A stretch of 39,895 nucleotides of DNA from Oscillospiraceae bacterium (GTDB lineage: Bacteria > Bacillota > Clostridia > Oscillospirales > Ruminococcaceae): the NCBI GenBank assembly GCA_003531585.1, contig DQFX01000038.1, positions 3,822 through 43,716 of the forward strand, in the 5' to 3' direction. Positions 1 to 8,150 of this stretch are shown one piece after another. Numbering within the stretch: the stretch's first letter is position 1; every line of letters starts with the position of its first letter. Under the pieces are notes generated by a model. It made no database searches and had not been told where the DNA came from. It saw only the letters and a list, made by a program, of their open reading frames with translations. A program made the translations under genes and the position numbers.

Positions 1-632
1 TGGCTCTTTACGAGAACCGCCGGAATGCTCATCGGGTCAACTCCGTTGAACGTTTCAATTATAACCTTGCCGGTCTCCTTTTCGTACTCGCCGTGGATCT
101 CCTCCGGGGTCATAGCCCGGGTGCAGGGGATCTCGCCGTAGAAGTAGTCGCCCTGGGTCGTGCCCATCGGCTGGATTCCTACTCCTGCCTGCGCAAATGA
201 AGTCGCCCAGCGGCTGTGGGTGTGTACAACTCCTCCGACAGCCGGGAAAGCGCGGTACAGCTCCAGATGAGTAGGCGTGTCGCTGGAGGGCTTCCACTTG
301 CCCTCTGCGACCTTACCAGTCGCAAGCTCGACTACCACCATGTCATCGGCGGTCATTCCCTCATAGGGAACGCCGGAGGGCTTTATAACTATCATTCCGC
401 TCTCGCGGTCTTCATGACGGAAACCGCGCAGCCCAGACCGTCCGCGAGGAACTGCTGAGCAACTCTCCTGGTCTTGAACAGACCGCCCTGTCCGGTTATC
501 TTGTCAACGGAGACCTGCTCCTTCTCAAACAGAATATCCACGCCGAGTTTCAGCACCGCCTTGATCCTGGTGGAGCCAAAACTCTATGACAAGGCAGGTT
601 TTCTTATTCTGTATCTTTTCCCGTATCGTCAT
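1..632 (-). pseudogene. Fused remnant of an FGGY carbohydrate kinase and L-ribulose-5-phosphate 4-epimerase (araD)
   Basis: Reading leftward from an ATG at 632 with a good ribosome site (AAGGAG at about 639-644), the first 18 codons match the start of an araB/xylulokinase-type FGGY kinase. One extra T in the run near 578-581 then shifts the frame. In the shifted frame FGSTRIKAVL is followed directly by KLGVDILFEKEQ and GQGGLFKT, which belong near the kinase C-terminus, so roughly 400 or more residues of the middle are missing. Near 400-411 the sequence jumps again, from SVMKT (kinase) to DRESGMIVIKPSG, an internal araD motif. The araD part then runs intact off the left edge (THLELYRAFP, VHTHSRWATSFAQ, TTQGDYFYGEIPCTR), lacking about its first 30 residues. 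It lies 20 bases behind the GH13 gene, as an operon member would. Decay or an assembly chimera are both possible. Gene identities are confident; the cause is not. Confidence 0.8.
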
Positions 633-652
633 GCTGATCTCCTTAAAATGGG

Positions 653-2539
653 TCAAACCTTGCAGTAGATGACCGCATAATCAAACGGGGAAACGTGTAC
701 CTTGCCGTCCTTTATGCCTTTTTTGTGGCGGTCGAACGCCGGGACGAAATCGTAGAACATATCCGTTTTGTCGTTGACGATATCAAAGGTTCTTCCGCGG
801 GTGCTCTTGTTGAGGTAGATTATCGCGGCTTCACGGGTTATCTTGTCATAGCGGGCGAATACGCACACGTTGTCGTCCACCTCGATGAACATCAGATGCC
901 CCTGTTCGAACGCGTGTGTACCCTTGCGGATCACGCCGAGCTGCCGTGTGAATTCGATGAGGTCGAGGTTTTCACGTCCCCAGGGGTAGCAGCGGCGGTT
1001 GAACGGATCGCGGTAGCCCTCCATTCCCGCTTCGTCGCCGTAGTAAACCGACGGGATTCCCGGCAGGAAGAACTGAAGCACCATCGCGCACTTCATCAGC
1101 GAGATTCCGTACATATACTGCTGACCGTTGAGGTAGCGCTCCGCCTGCCAGTCCTTGCCGTTCCAGCCAATTTCGTCGCCGGCGAGACGCGTAAGGGCGC
1201 GTTCGGTGTCGTGGGTGGACAGGAAGTTCATCAGCATGTCGATGGCGGGCTTGGGGTAGTGGTCGAGGATAGTCATAATGCTGTCGGTGAACGCCTTGGC
1301 GTCGGCGTACTTTACGTAGTTCAGGATAGCTTCCTTGAACGGGTAGTTCATAACGCTGTCAAGCTGACCGCCGATAAGGTAGCGCCTGCGCACGCCGTAG
1401 CTCTCCTTGTTGGAGGCGTCTTCCCAGACTTCGCCGTATATTATCTTGTCGCCGCCCTTTGCCTTGACAGCCTTGTTGATGTTGTCGAGGAATTCGTCCG
1501 GCAGCTCGTCGGCTACATCAAGACGCCAGCCCTGCGCGCCGAGGTCTATCCACTTCTGGAGGATACCGTTTTCGCCGCAGATGTAATTCGTGTACTCAGG
1601 GTTGTTTTCGTTGACATTCGGGAGAGTGGTGATTCCCCACCAGCTTTCGTATTTATCCGGATAGCCCGTGAAGCTGTACCAGGGATAATACGGGCTGTTG
1701 CGGTCGCGGTAGGCTCCGGTGTTGTTGCCGTATCTTCCGAACTTGTTAAAGTAGATGGAATCTGCGCCGGTGTGCGAGAAAACGCCGTCAAGTATGACGC
1801 TTATTCCCATTTCCTTCGCTTTGGCGCAGAGTTCCTTGAAGTCCTCCTCAGTGCCGAGCAGCGGGTCTATCTTTTCGTAGTTCGCGGTGTTGTAGCGGTG
1901 GTTCTCGTGAGCCTCGAAAATCGGGTTGAGGTAGATCACGGTAGTTCCCAGGCTCTTGATGTATGGGAGCTTCTCGATGATTCCCTGAAGGTCGCCGCCG
2001 AAATAGTCGTTGTTGCGGACTATACCCTTTTCGTCGGGCTTGTAGTAAGGCGTAGCGTACCAGTCGTCGCGCATTATGCGGTCGGTGGGGACGTTCTCGT
2101 GCGGCTTTCCGCTCTTGCAGAAGCGGTCGGGGAATATCTGGTACATGATTCCGCCGCGGATAAACAGCGGGGTGTACAGATTTTCGTCAAATACGGTGAG
2201 CTGGAAAAGCTCTTCGCCCTCGAATACGCCCACGGAAGCGCCGCGGCGCTTGATGTAGCGGCGTCTGCCGTCCAGCACGCAGGTGAAGTAGTAGTGATGT
2301 ATTCCCACGTTGTTCGGCGTGAAGCAGCAGGAATAGATATTGTCGTCGCCGCTTTCGTCCTGGAGTACCAGCTCAATGAAGCGCTCCTTGTATCCCGGGC
2401 GGAACATGACAAGCGTGAGGTCGGTGACGTGCATTGTCTTAGGCAGGCGGATATTGTAGATACTCGGCTGACCTCTCCGCAGTGCGCCGAAAGGGTGCTT
2501 GTATTCATTGTCGAAGCAGTCAAAAATCGGTTTTCCCAT
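653..2539 (-). CDS. GH13 neopullulanase/cyclomaltodextrinase-like alpha-glycosidase
   Basis: This 628-residue enzyme should hydrolyse alpha-1,4 (and possibly alpha-1,6) bonds in maltodextrins. Residues 1 to about 130 look like the beta-sandwich N-terminal domain (CBM34-like) of neopullulanase and maltogenic amylase. The catalytic barrel begins near GGIMYQIFPDRF. The GH13 motifs are all present: DGVFSHTG, GWRLDVADE (nucleophile D341), IYGEVWED (acid/base E370) and FLSTHDTER (D444). There is no signal peptide, so it is probably cytoplasmic and acts on imported or storage glucans. AGAGGAG precedes the ATG at 2539. It lies 92 bases behind glgP with a terminator-like hairpin between them. The exact GH13 subfamily and its specificity cannot be decided by eye. 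Confidence 0.9.
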   Translation of the reverse strand: MGKPIFDCFDNEYKHPFGALRRGQPSIYNIRLPKTMHVTDLTLVMFRPGYKERFIELVLQDESGDDNIYSCCFTPNNVGIHHYYFTCVLDGRRRYIKRRGASVGVFEGEELFQLTVFDENLYTPLFIRGGIMYQIFPDRFCKSGKPHENVPTDRIMRDDWYATPYYKPDEKGIVRNNDYFGGDLQGIIEKLPYIKSLGTTVIYLNPIFEAHENHRYNTANYEKIDPLLGTEEDFKELCAKAKEMGISVILDGVFSHTGADSIYFNKFGRYGNNTGAYRDRNSPYYPWYSFTGYPDKYESWWGITTLPNVNENNPEYTNYICGENGILQKWIDLGAQGWRLDVADELPDEFLDNINKAVKAKGGDKIIYGEVWEDASNKESYGVRRRYLIGGQLDSVMNYPFKEAILNYVKYADAKAFTDSIMTILDHYPKPAIDMLMNFLSTHDTERALTRLAGDEIGWNGKDWQAERYLNGQQYMYGISLMKCAMVLQFFLPGIPSVYYGDEAGMEGYRDPFNRRCYPWGRENLDLIEFTRQLGVIRKGTHAFEQGHLMFIEVDDNVCVFARYDKITREAAIIYLNKSTRGRTFDIVNDKTDMFYDFVPAFDRHKKGIKDGKVHVSPFDYAVIYCKV

Positions 2540-2567
2540 GAATTTCTCCTCTTAGATTATAATACGG

Positions 2568-2613
2568 AAAAAGGCGGTTAATGCCGCAGCCATACAGCCG
2601 CGGCATGCCGCCT
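2568..2613 (-). terminator. Rho-independent terminator-like hairpin between glgP and the GH13 gene
   Basis: On the minus strand a GGCGG-CATGCCGC arm and a matching GCGGCAT...CCGCC arm form a long, slightly interrupted stem followed by five T. It lies just after the glgP stop and before the GH13 ribosome site, so it probably lowers rather than abolishes read-through. Confidence 0.65.
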
Positions 2614-2631
2614 GAAATATTTCGTTTTCGA

Positions 2632-5028
2632 TTACTTGAGGTTCCAGATGTCTCTTGCGTAGTCGGTAACTGCGCGGTCTGCGGAGAATCTGCCTGCGCC
2701 TGCGATATTGTACAGGGACTTCTTGTTCCACTCAAGCTGGTTTCTGTAAACCTCGCTGATGTAGTGCTGAGTGCCGCGGTAGCTGTCGAAGTCTGCCAGC
2801 GCCATGTAGAAATCCTTGTTTCTGATGGAGTTCGCAACTTCCTCGAAGGTAGCGCCGTTGATGCCGTTGTACATACGCGCCATTACATCTCTGATAACCT
2901 GGCTGTTGTTGATGTAGTCCTCGGGGTGGTAGCCCTTCATGCGAAGCTCGTTGACCTCGGGAGTTCTCATGCCGAAGATGAAGATGTTGTCGGTGCCTAC
3001 AGCCTCGTGGATCTCGACGTTAGCGCCGTCGTAGGTGCCGAGGGTCAGCGCGCCGTTGAGCATGAGCTTCATGTTGCCAGTACCGGAAGCCTCGGTGCCT
3101 GCAAGGGAGATCTGCTCGGAAACTTCCGCAGCGGGCATGAGTATCTCGGACAGGGTCACGCGGTAGTCCTCCAGGAATACTACGGAGAGCTTCTCGCGGA
3201 TCTTCGGGTTGTGCTTGATCTCCTCGCCGATGCACCAGATCATCTTGATGATCTGCTTTGCGATATAGTAGCCGGGAGCTGCCTTGGAAGCGAAGATATA
3301 GGTCTTGGGAACGAAGTCAGCGTCCGGATTCTGGAGCAGGTAGTTGTAGTCGGCGATGATGTTCATTGCGTTGAGCTGCTGGCGCTTGTATTCGTGCAGA
3401 CGCTTAACCTGAACGTCGAAGATGGAGTCGAGGTTGAGCTTGGTGCCGGTGGTCTTTTCAACGTACTCAGCGAACGCCTGCTTGTTCTGCTTCTTGATCT
3501 TGCCGAGCTGCTCAAGCACGTTCTTGTCGTTAGCGAATACCTGGAACTTGATGAGCTCTGCGGCGTCCTTCTTGAAGCCCTCGCCGATGCACTGGGAGAG
3601 CAGGTCTGTAAGACCCTTGTTGCTCTGGAGCAGCCATCTTCTGTAAGCGATACCGTTGGTAACGTTCTTGAACTGGGAAGGTCTGTCGAGGTACTGGAGT
3701 CTGAATACGTCGTCCTTGATGATCTGGCTGTGCAGCTTGGATACGCCGTTTACGCTGTGGGAAGCAGCGCAGCAGAGGTAAGCCATGTGGATCTTACCGC
3801 CCTGGATAATGGACATCTTGGAAACTCTGTCGCTGTCCTGGGTTCTGTTGAACAGATCCTCGCAGTAGCGGCGGTTGATCTCGCAGATGATGGAGTAGAT
3901 TCTCGGGAGGATCTTCTCAACGAGGCTCTGATCCCACTTCTCGAGCGCCTCAGCCATAACGGTGTGGTTGGTGTAAGCGAAGGTGTTGGTAACGATGTGC
4001 CAAGCCTGCTCCCAGCCGTAGCCGCACTCGTCGAGGAGTATTCTCATCAGCTCCGGGATAGCGAGGGTCGGGTGAGTATCGTTGATGTGGATAGCAACCT
4101 TCTCGTGGAAGTTCTCCAGTGTGCCGTATACGTTCATGTGGCGCATTACGATATCGCCGACGGAAGCGGCGCACATGAAGTACTGCTGGCGCAGACGGAG
4201 CGCCTTGCCCTCGAGGTGGTTATCGTTCGGGTAAAGAACCTTGGAAATAGCGTGAGCGATGTTGTTAGCGCCCATAGCCTTGGCGTAGTCGCCGGTGTTG
4301 AAGCTGTTCATATCGAAGGACATGGACTCGGCGCTCCACAGACGGAGCTTGGAAACGCCCTTGCTGTCGTAGCCGGAAACGTACATATCGTAGGGAACAG
4401 CGTTTACTGTGGTGTAGTTGACGTGCTCGAGGTGGTGGTAGTTATCCTCCCAGTACTCGTTGATCTGACCATCGAAGTGTACCTCGATAGCCTGGTCGGG
4501 AACCGGAACGAGCCAAGCGCCGCCGCCGGGGAGCCAGTTATCGGGAAGCTCGGTCTGCCAGCCGTCAACGATCTTCTGCTTGAAGATACCGTACTCATAA
4601 CGGATAGAGTAACCGGTAGCGGGATAGTCGCAGGTAGCGAGACCGTCCATGTAGCAGGCTGCAAGTCTGCCCAGACCGCCGTTGCCGAGGCCTGCGTCCG
4701 GTTCCTCGTCGTAAACGCTGTCTATCTTGATGCCCATATCATTGAGGGCTTCCTCAGCAACGTCCTGCATGCCGAGGTTGTAGAGGCTGGTCTTGAGGGA
4801 GCGGCCCATCAGGAACTCCATGGAGAGGTAGTAAACCTGCTTTCTGCCCTTGGAGTTGCAGTCGTGCATAAAGTTGTGACGCTTTTCCTTGAGGTAGTTG
4901 ACTACAACGGAGGAAAGTGCGCGGTAAACCTGTGTGATAGTAGCGTTCTGTGCGTCGGTACGGAAATCGAATTCCAGTATGCCGTCGAGCTGTCGCTTCA
5001 GTTCATCCTTAGTAAACGGAGAATTCAT
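2632..5028 (-). CDS. glgP: Glycogen/starch/maltodextrin phosphorylase
   Basis: This 798-residue enzyme performs phosphorolysis of alpha-1,4-glucans to glucose-1-phosphate in the cytoplasm and has the usual GT35 length. The pyridoxal phosphate site is EASGTGNMKLMLNGALT, with the Schiff-base lysine at residue 654. Other family landmarks are YYLSMEFLMGR, GNGGLGRLAACY, HINDTHPTLAIPELMR and VKRLHEYKRQ. The ATG at 5028 is followed by MNSPFTKDELK; an AAAGGGG about 12 bases upstream is the only ribosome-site candidate and its spacing is long. A sigma-A promoter lies at 5092-5120. With the GH13 hydrolase behind it, this forms a glucan-degrading pair. The family is certain; the preferred glucan is not visible. 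Confidence 0.96.
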   Translation of the reverse strand: MNSPFTKDELKRQLDGILEFDFRTDAQNATITQVYRALSSVVVNYLKEKRHNFMHDCNSKGRKQVYYLSMEFLMGRSLKTSLYNLGMQDVAEEALNDMGIKIDSVYDEEPDAGLGNGGLGRLAACYMDGLATCDYPATGYSIRYEYGIFKQKIVDGWQTELPDNWLPGGGAWLVPVPDQAIEVHFDGQINEYWEDNYHHLEHVNYTTVNAVPYDMYVSGYDSKGVSKLRLWSAESMSFDMNSFNTGDYAKAMGANNIAHAISKVLYPNDNHLEGKALRLRQQYFMCAASVGDIVMRHMNVYGTLENFHEKVAIHINDTHPTLAIPELMRILLDECGYGWEQAWHIVTNTFAYTNHTVMAEALEKWDQSLVEKILPRIYSIICEINRRYCEDLFNRTQDSDRVSKMSIIQGGKIHMAYLCCAASHSVNGVSKLHSQIIKDDVFRLQYLDRPSQFKNVTNGIAYRRWLLQSNKGLTDLLSQCIGEGFKKDAAELIKFQVFANDKNVLEQLGKIKKQNKQAFAEYVEKTTGTKLNLDSIFDVQVKRLHEYKRQQLNAMNIIADYNYLLQNPDADFVPKTYIFASKAAPGYYIAKQIIKMIWCIGEEIKHNPKIREKLSVVFLEDYRVTLSEILMPAAEVSEQISLAGTEASGTGNMKLMLNGALTLGTYDGANVEIHEAVGTDNIFIFGMRTPEVNELRMKGYHPEDYINNSQVIRDVMARMYNGINGATFEEVANSIRNKDFYMALADFDSYRGTQHYISEVYRNQLEWNKKSLYNIAGAGRFSADRAVTDYARDIWNLK

Positions 5029-5091
5029 TCTTTTTGTTGACCCCTTTCAATATGGCGCTTTGCACCTGTTACATATTTTTCACCATCTATC

Positions 5092-5120
5092 ATTATACTA
5101 TTTTCTCCGCGGAATTTCAA
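5092..5120 (-). promoter_or_regulatory. Sigma-A promoter of glgP
   Basis: On the minus strand TTGAAA (5115-5120), a 17-base spacer and TATAAT (5092-5097) form a near-consensus promoter. The predicted start leaves a leader of about 55 bases before the glgP ATG. Confidence 0.8.
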
Positions 5121-5407
5121 GGATTTAAACGTATAACTGTGAAATATAACAATAGTAACATAATGATTTTGAGTAATTTAGACAATATTTCTAGAAACGT
5201 CTGGGAACACTTTGAGTATTAATTGACCCTGTAACGATTACAGTCTAATATTATCAAGCGCAATATTCTGACGACGACCGTTGGTTTACTCTCCGCAGAC
5301 GCGCAAACAAGCTGACAAGCGCTAAGAAACTGTAAAAAAAGCCGGCTTGTCGGAATTTTCCGGAATTACTTGCGCGGTTAATGATTCCGTGGGTTAGCCT
5401 GAAACGC
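5121..5407. other. Gene-free stretch between the pckA terminator and the glgP promoter
   Basis: This AT-rich stretch of about 290 bases holds no credible reading frame with a ribosome site on either strand. Small palindromes occur, for example TGTAACGATTACA near 5230 and a GACAAGC/GCTTGTC pair near 5310-5357, but none resembles a known element. It may carry upstream control of glgP. Confidence 0.5.
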
Positions 5408-5440
5408 AAAAAAAGCGCAGGTACGTTTGAGTACCTGCGC
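5408..5440 (-). terminator. Intrinsic terminator of pckA
   Basis: The perfect 10-base stem GCGCAGGTAC / GTACCTGCGC has a 6-base loop. On the minus strand it is followed by seven T. It lies 35 bases after the pckA stop codon. Confidence 0.9.
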
Positions 5441-5474
5441 CGTTTTATTCAGTCAGGAGACTTTCAGAAGGCAA

Positions 5475-7331
5475 TCAAGCCTTGTTGAGTCTAGCCTCGA
5501 TCTTGTCGAGCTCATCGAAGAGAGCCTGCGGAATGTTGCCGCCCTTTGCCTTGATATCATCGTTGTAATATCTGCGCATCTCAGCGATCTCCTTCTTCCA
5601 GAGGTCGACGTCAACTGCGAGCAGCTTGTCCTCAACTTCGGAAGTAACCTCGTCCTCAATGCCCTTGAGGTTGATGTCGCCCTTCTTAGGCAGGAAGCCG
5701 ATAGGAGTCTCAACAGCGTCAACCTTGCCCTCAACGCGCTTGATGATCCAGTCGAGTACACGCATGTTGTCGCCGAATCCCGGCCAGATGAAGTTGCCGT
5801 TCTCGTCCTGCTTGAACCAGTTAACGTTGAAGATCTTAGGAGCCTTGTCGCCGAGCTTCTCGCCCATCTCGAGCCAGTGTGCCCAGTAGTCGCCTACGTT
5901 GTAGCCGATGAACGGCTTCATAGCCATAGGATCGTGACGGAGAACGCCTACAGCGCCGGTAGCTGCTGCGGTGGTCTCAGAGGAAACTGCGGAACCCATG
6001 TAGGTGCCGTGTACCCAGTCGAAGGACTGATATACCAGCGGAGTTGTGGAAGCACGTCTGCCGCCGAAGATGATAGCGCTTACAGGAACGCCGTCCGGGT
6101 TGTTGAACTCAGGAGATACGCAGGGGCAGTTGACAGCCGGAGCGGTGAATCTGGAGTTCGGGTGAGCAAGCTTCTTGTTCTTGCCGGTAGCGGGGTCGAT
6201 CTCAGAGGTGAACTCAGGACCGTTTACCTTTGCGCCCTTCCACTCTGTTGCGTCAACAGGCGGGTTCTTGTCGAGACCCTCCCACCAAACGGTGTTGTCT
6301 GCGTTGTTCAGAGCAACGTTGGTGAAGATGGTGTTCTTCATTGTGGAAGCAAGCGCGTTGTAGTTGGACTTAGCGTTTGTGCCGGGAGCTACGCCGAAGA
6401 AGCCGTTTTCAGGGTTGATAGCGTAGAGTCTGCCGTCCTTGCCGGGCTTCATCCATGCGATATCGTCGCCTACGGTGTAAACCTCATAGCCCTGCTCCTT
6501 GTAAACTGCCGGAGGAATGAGCATTGCGAGGTTGGTCTTGCCGCAAGCAGAGGGGAATGCAGCGGTGATGTATCTCATCTCGCCATCGGGCTTCTTAACG
6601 CCGAGGATCAGCATGTGCTCAGCCATCCAGCCCTCGTTCTTGCCCTGGTAGGAAGCGATACGCAGTGCGAAGCACTTCTTGCCCAGCAGAACGTTTCCGC
6701 CGTATGCGGAGTTGATGGACCAGATCGTGTTCTCCTCGGGGAACTGAACGATGTATCTCTTCTCGGGATCAACGTCAGCCTTGCTGTGCAGACCGCGAAC
6801 GAAGTCGTTGGAAGTGTCGCCGAGGTTCTTGAAAGCGTCAGCGCCCATTCTGGTCATGATATTCATGTTCAGAACTACGTAGATGGAGTCGGTCAGCTCA
6901 ACGCCTACCTTTGCGAGGGAGGAGCCGATCGGGCCCATGGAGTACGGGATAACGTACATTGTTCTGCCCTTCATTACGCCGTCGTACATCGGGGTCAGCA
7001 TTGCCTTCATTTCCTTAGGATCCATCCAGTTGTTGGTGGGACCTGCGTCCTTCTTCTCACGGCAGCAGATGAAAGTTCTGTCCTCAACTCTTGCAACGTC
7101 GTTGGGGAGTGTTCTGTGATACAGGCAGCCGGGGAGCTTCTCCGGGTTCAGTCTGTACATCTTGTCCTTATTGCCGTCGGGCAGGGAGCAAACCTCGTTG
7201 GTAAGCTCGTCGAGCTGCTCCTTGGAGCCGTCGATCCAGATCACCTGGTCAGGCTTTGTAAGAGCTACCATCTCGTCAACCCACTTGATAACGTTAGGGT
7301 TCTTGGTTAATACACCGGGATTTCTTGCCAT
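5475..7331 (-). CDS. pckG: Phosphoenolpyruvate carboxykinase (GTP)
   Basis: This 618-residue cytoplasmic enzyme interconverts oxaloacetate and phosphoenolpyruvate with GTP/GDP. In fermenting Clostridia it often runs in the CO2-fixing direction towards succinate. The GTP-type family is shown by SACGKTNLAMLIPP (P-loop lysine K265), the GGRRASTTPLVY segment and overall length. I start it at the ATG at 7331 because AAGGAG lies 11 bases upstream; the frame stays open to 7412, but that extension has no ribosome site and begins at the predicted transcript start. It has its own promoter at 7418-7446 and a terminator at 5408-5440, so it is a single-gene unit. Confidence 0.96.
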   Translation of the reverse strand: MARNPGVLTKNPNVIKWVDEMVALTKPDQVIWIDGSKEQLDELTNEVCSLPDGNKDKMYRLNPEKLPGCLYHRTLPNDVARVEDRTFICCREKKDAGPTNNWMDPKEMKAMLTPMYDGVMKGRTMYVIPYSMGPIGSSLAKVGVELTDSIYVVLNMNIMTRMGADAFKNLGDTSNDFVRGLHSKADVDPEKRYIVQFPEENTIWSINSAYGGNVLLGKKCFALRIASYQGKNEGWMAEHMLILGVKKPDGEMRYITAAFPSACGKTNLAMLIPPAVYKEQGYEVYTVGDDIAWMKPGKDGRLYAINPENGFFGVAPGTNAKSNYNALASTMKNTIFTNVALNNADNTVWWEGLDKNPPVDATEWKGAKVNGPEFTSEIDPATGKNKKLAHPNSRFTAPAVNCPCVSPEFNNPDGVPVSAIIFGGRRASTTPLVYQSFDWVHGTYMGSAVSSETTAAATGAVGVLRHDPMAMKPFIGYNVGDYWAHWLEMGEKLGDKAPKIFNVNWFKQDENGNFIWPGFGDNMRVLDWIIKRVEGKVDAVETPIGFLPKKGDINLKGIEDEVTSEVEDKLLAVDVDLWKKEIAEMRRYYNDDIKAKGGNIPQALFDELDKIEARLNKA

Positions 7332-7417
7332 AGTAGTTATCTCCTTCTGAAATTTTTTTTGGAATACGAGAAAGCCAGCGGCTTCAGACGGCTGCATACA
7401 CTTTCTCCACAAATAAC

Positions 7418-7446
7418 ATTATACCCGAAATTTTGCAATAAGTCAA
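7418..7446 (-). promoter_or_regulatory. Sigma-A promoter of the PEP carboxykinase gene
   Basis: On the minus strand TTGACT (7441-7446), a 17-base spacer and TATAAT (7418-7423) give a strong promoter. The leader of about 80 bases contains an imperfect stem, GAGAAAG ... CTTTCTC with an inner CAGC/GCTG, just upstream of the ribosome site. Confidence 0.85.
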
Positions 7447-7475
7447 GTCGTAATCCTCGATTTTTTGAGAATTTT

Positions 7476-7504
7476 TTAACAAATGCATATGAAAATTGTA
7501 TGAT
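7476..7504 (+). promoter_or_regulatory. Plus-strand promoter pointing into the pckA-smpB intergenic region
   Basis: TTAACA (7476-7481), a 17-base spacer and TATGAT (7499-7504) form a plausible sigma-A promoter. No plus-strand protein gene follows before smpB, which is on the other strand, so a small RNA is the natural product. Confidence 0.45.
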
Positions 7505-7510
7505 AAATAT

Positions 7511-7646
7511 ACCTTAGAATGATCGGCTCACGCGGAAGCCCCGGAGGACGCTGTTCCTCCGGCTGAGAGCTGTGTTAGTTTACGGGGCGTCGTACATCAG
7601 CGCATACTATATAATAAACAGGCAGGATTCGCACCCTGCCTGTTTT
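7511..7646 (+). ncRNA. Candidate small RNA between pckA and smpB
   Basis: Downstream of the plus-strand promoter lie about 136 bases without a protein gene. They contain a perfect 8-base stem, CCGGAGGA (7541-7548) with TCCTCCGG (7555-7562), and end in a perfect 10-base stem, AACAGGCAGG with CCTGCCTGTT, running into TTTT (7617-7646). I do not recognise the family; tmRNA, 6S, SRP and RNase P signatures are absent. The right-hand hairpin could simply be the smpB terminator, so the call is tentative. Confidence 0.3.
7617..7646. terminator. Terminator-like hairpin downstream of smpB
   Basis: A perfect 10-base stem with an 8-base loop sits 28 bases beyond the smpB stop. T-rich sequence follows on both strands (TTTT on plus, TTTATTAT on minus), so it can serve smpB and a plus-strand transcript. 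Confidence 0.65.
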
Positions 7647-7673
7647 GGTATGACCGCCGATGTGGCGCCGGAA

Positions 7674-8129
7674 TTACCTGTTGCGCTCCTTCATAGCGCG
7701 TTCGATCTCGCGGCCTGCGTCGCGCTTTGCCATATCGTCGCGCTTGTCGTGGAGCTTCTTGCCCTTGCAGAGCCCGACCTGCACCTTGACGCGGGAGTCC
7801 TTGAAATACATGGACACCGGAACAAGCGTGTAGCCGCCCTGCTTCACCTGACCGAACAGCTTGAGTATCTCCTTCTTGTGCATCAGGAGCTTCCGCGTCC
7901 GGTAGGGATCCTTGTTGAAGATGTTCCCCTTTTCATAGGGGGAGATGTGCATGTTGCGGATAAACGCCTCGCCGTTCTCTATCGATATCCAGGAATCCTT
8001 CAGGTTCACGCCGCCGTTGCGAATGGATTTGACCTCCGTTCCGAACAGCTCTATGCCTGCTTCGTAGCTCTCGATAATGAAATATTCATGCCTTACGACG
8101 CGGTTTTCCGCTATAGTTTTTGTGTTCAT
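7674..8129 (-). CDS. smpB: SsrA (tmRNA)-binding protein SmpB
   Basis: This 151-residue protein binds tmRNA and brings it to stalled ribosomes for trans-translation. The family is shown by the start KTIAENRVVRHEY, then GIELFGTEVKSIRNGGVNL, IRNMHISPYEKG, RTRKLLMHKKEI, GYTLVPVSMYF and the basic C-terminal tail KKLHDKRDDMAKRD. A GGAGGT precedes the ATG at 8129. It begins 21 bases after the dockerin-protein gene in the same direction and may share its transcript. No tmRNA gene is seen beside it in this window. Confidence 0.97.
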   Translation of the reverse strand: MNTKTIAENRVVRHEYFIIESYEAGIELFGTEVKSIRNGGVNLKDSWISIENGEAFIRNMHISPYEKGNIFNKDPYRTRKLLMHKKEILKLFGQVKQGGYTLVPVSMYFKDSRVKVQVGLCKGKKLHDKRDDMAKRDAGREIERAMKERNR

Positions 8130-8150
8130 TTTACCTCCGTGAGGCGGTTA

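Noticed and set aside
2556..2561. TATAAT just upstream of the GH13 gene as a promoter
   Set aside because: No -35 lies at the right distance and the start would fall inside the ribosome site.
695..2581. A 628-codon open frame on the plus strand opposite the GH13 gene
   Set aside because: It mirrors the GH13 frame, has no recognisable motif and no ribosome site; codon bias of the true gene keeps the opposite frame open.
2581..5040. An 819-codon open frame opposite glgP
   Set aside because: It is Leu/Val/Ala-rich, without domain motifs, and lies exactly antisense to a certain gene.
5427..7310. A 627-codon open frame opposite pckA
   Set aside because: Antisense shadow of pckA; it runs through the pckA terminator region and has no ribosome site.
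7511..7646. tmRNA gene next to smpB
   Set aside because: The interval is too short and has neither the tRNA-Ala-like ends nor an ssrA tag-coding segment.
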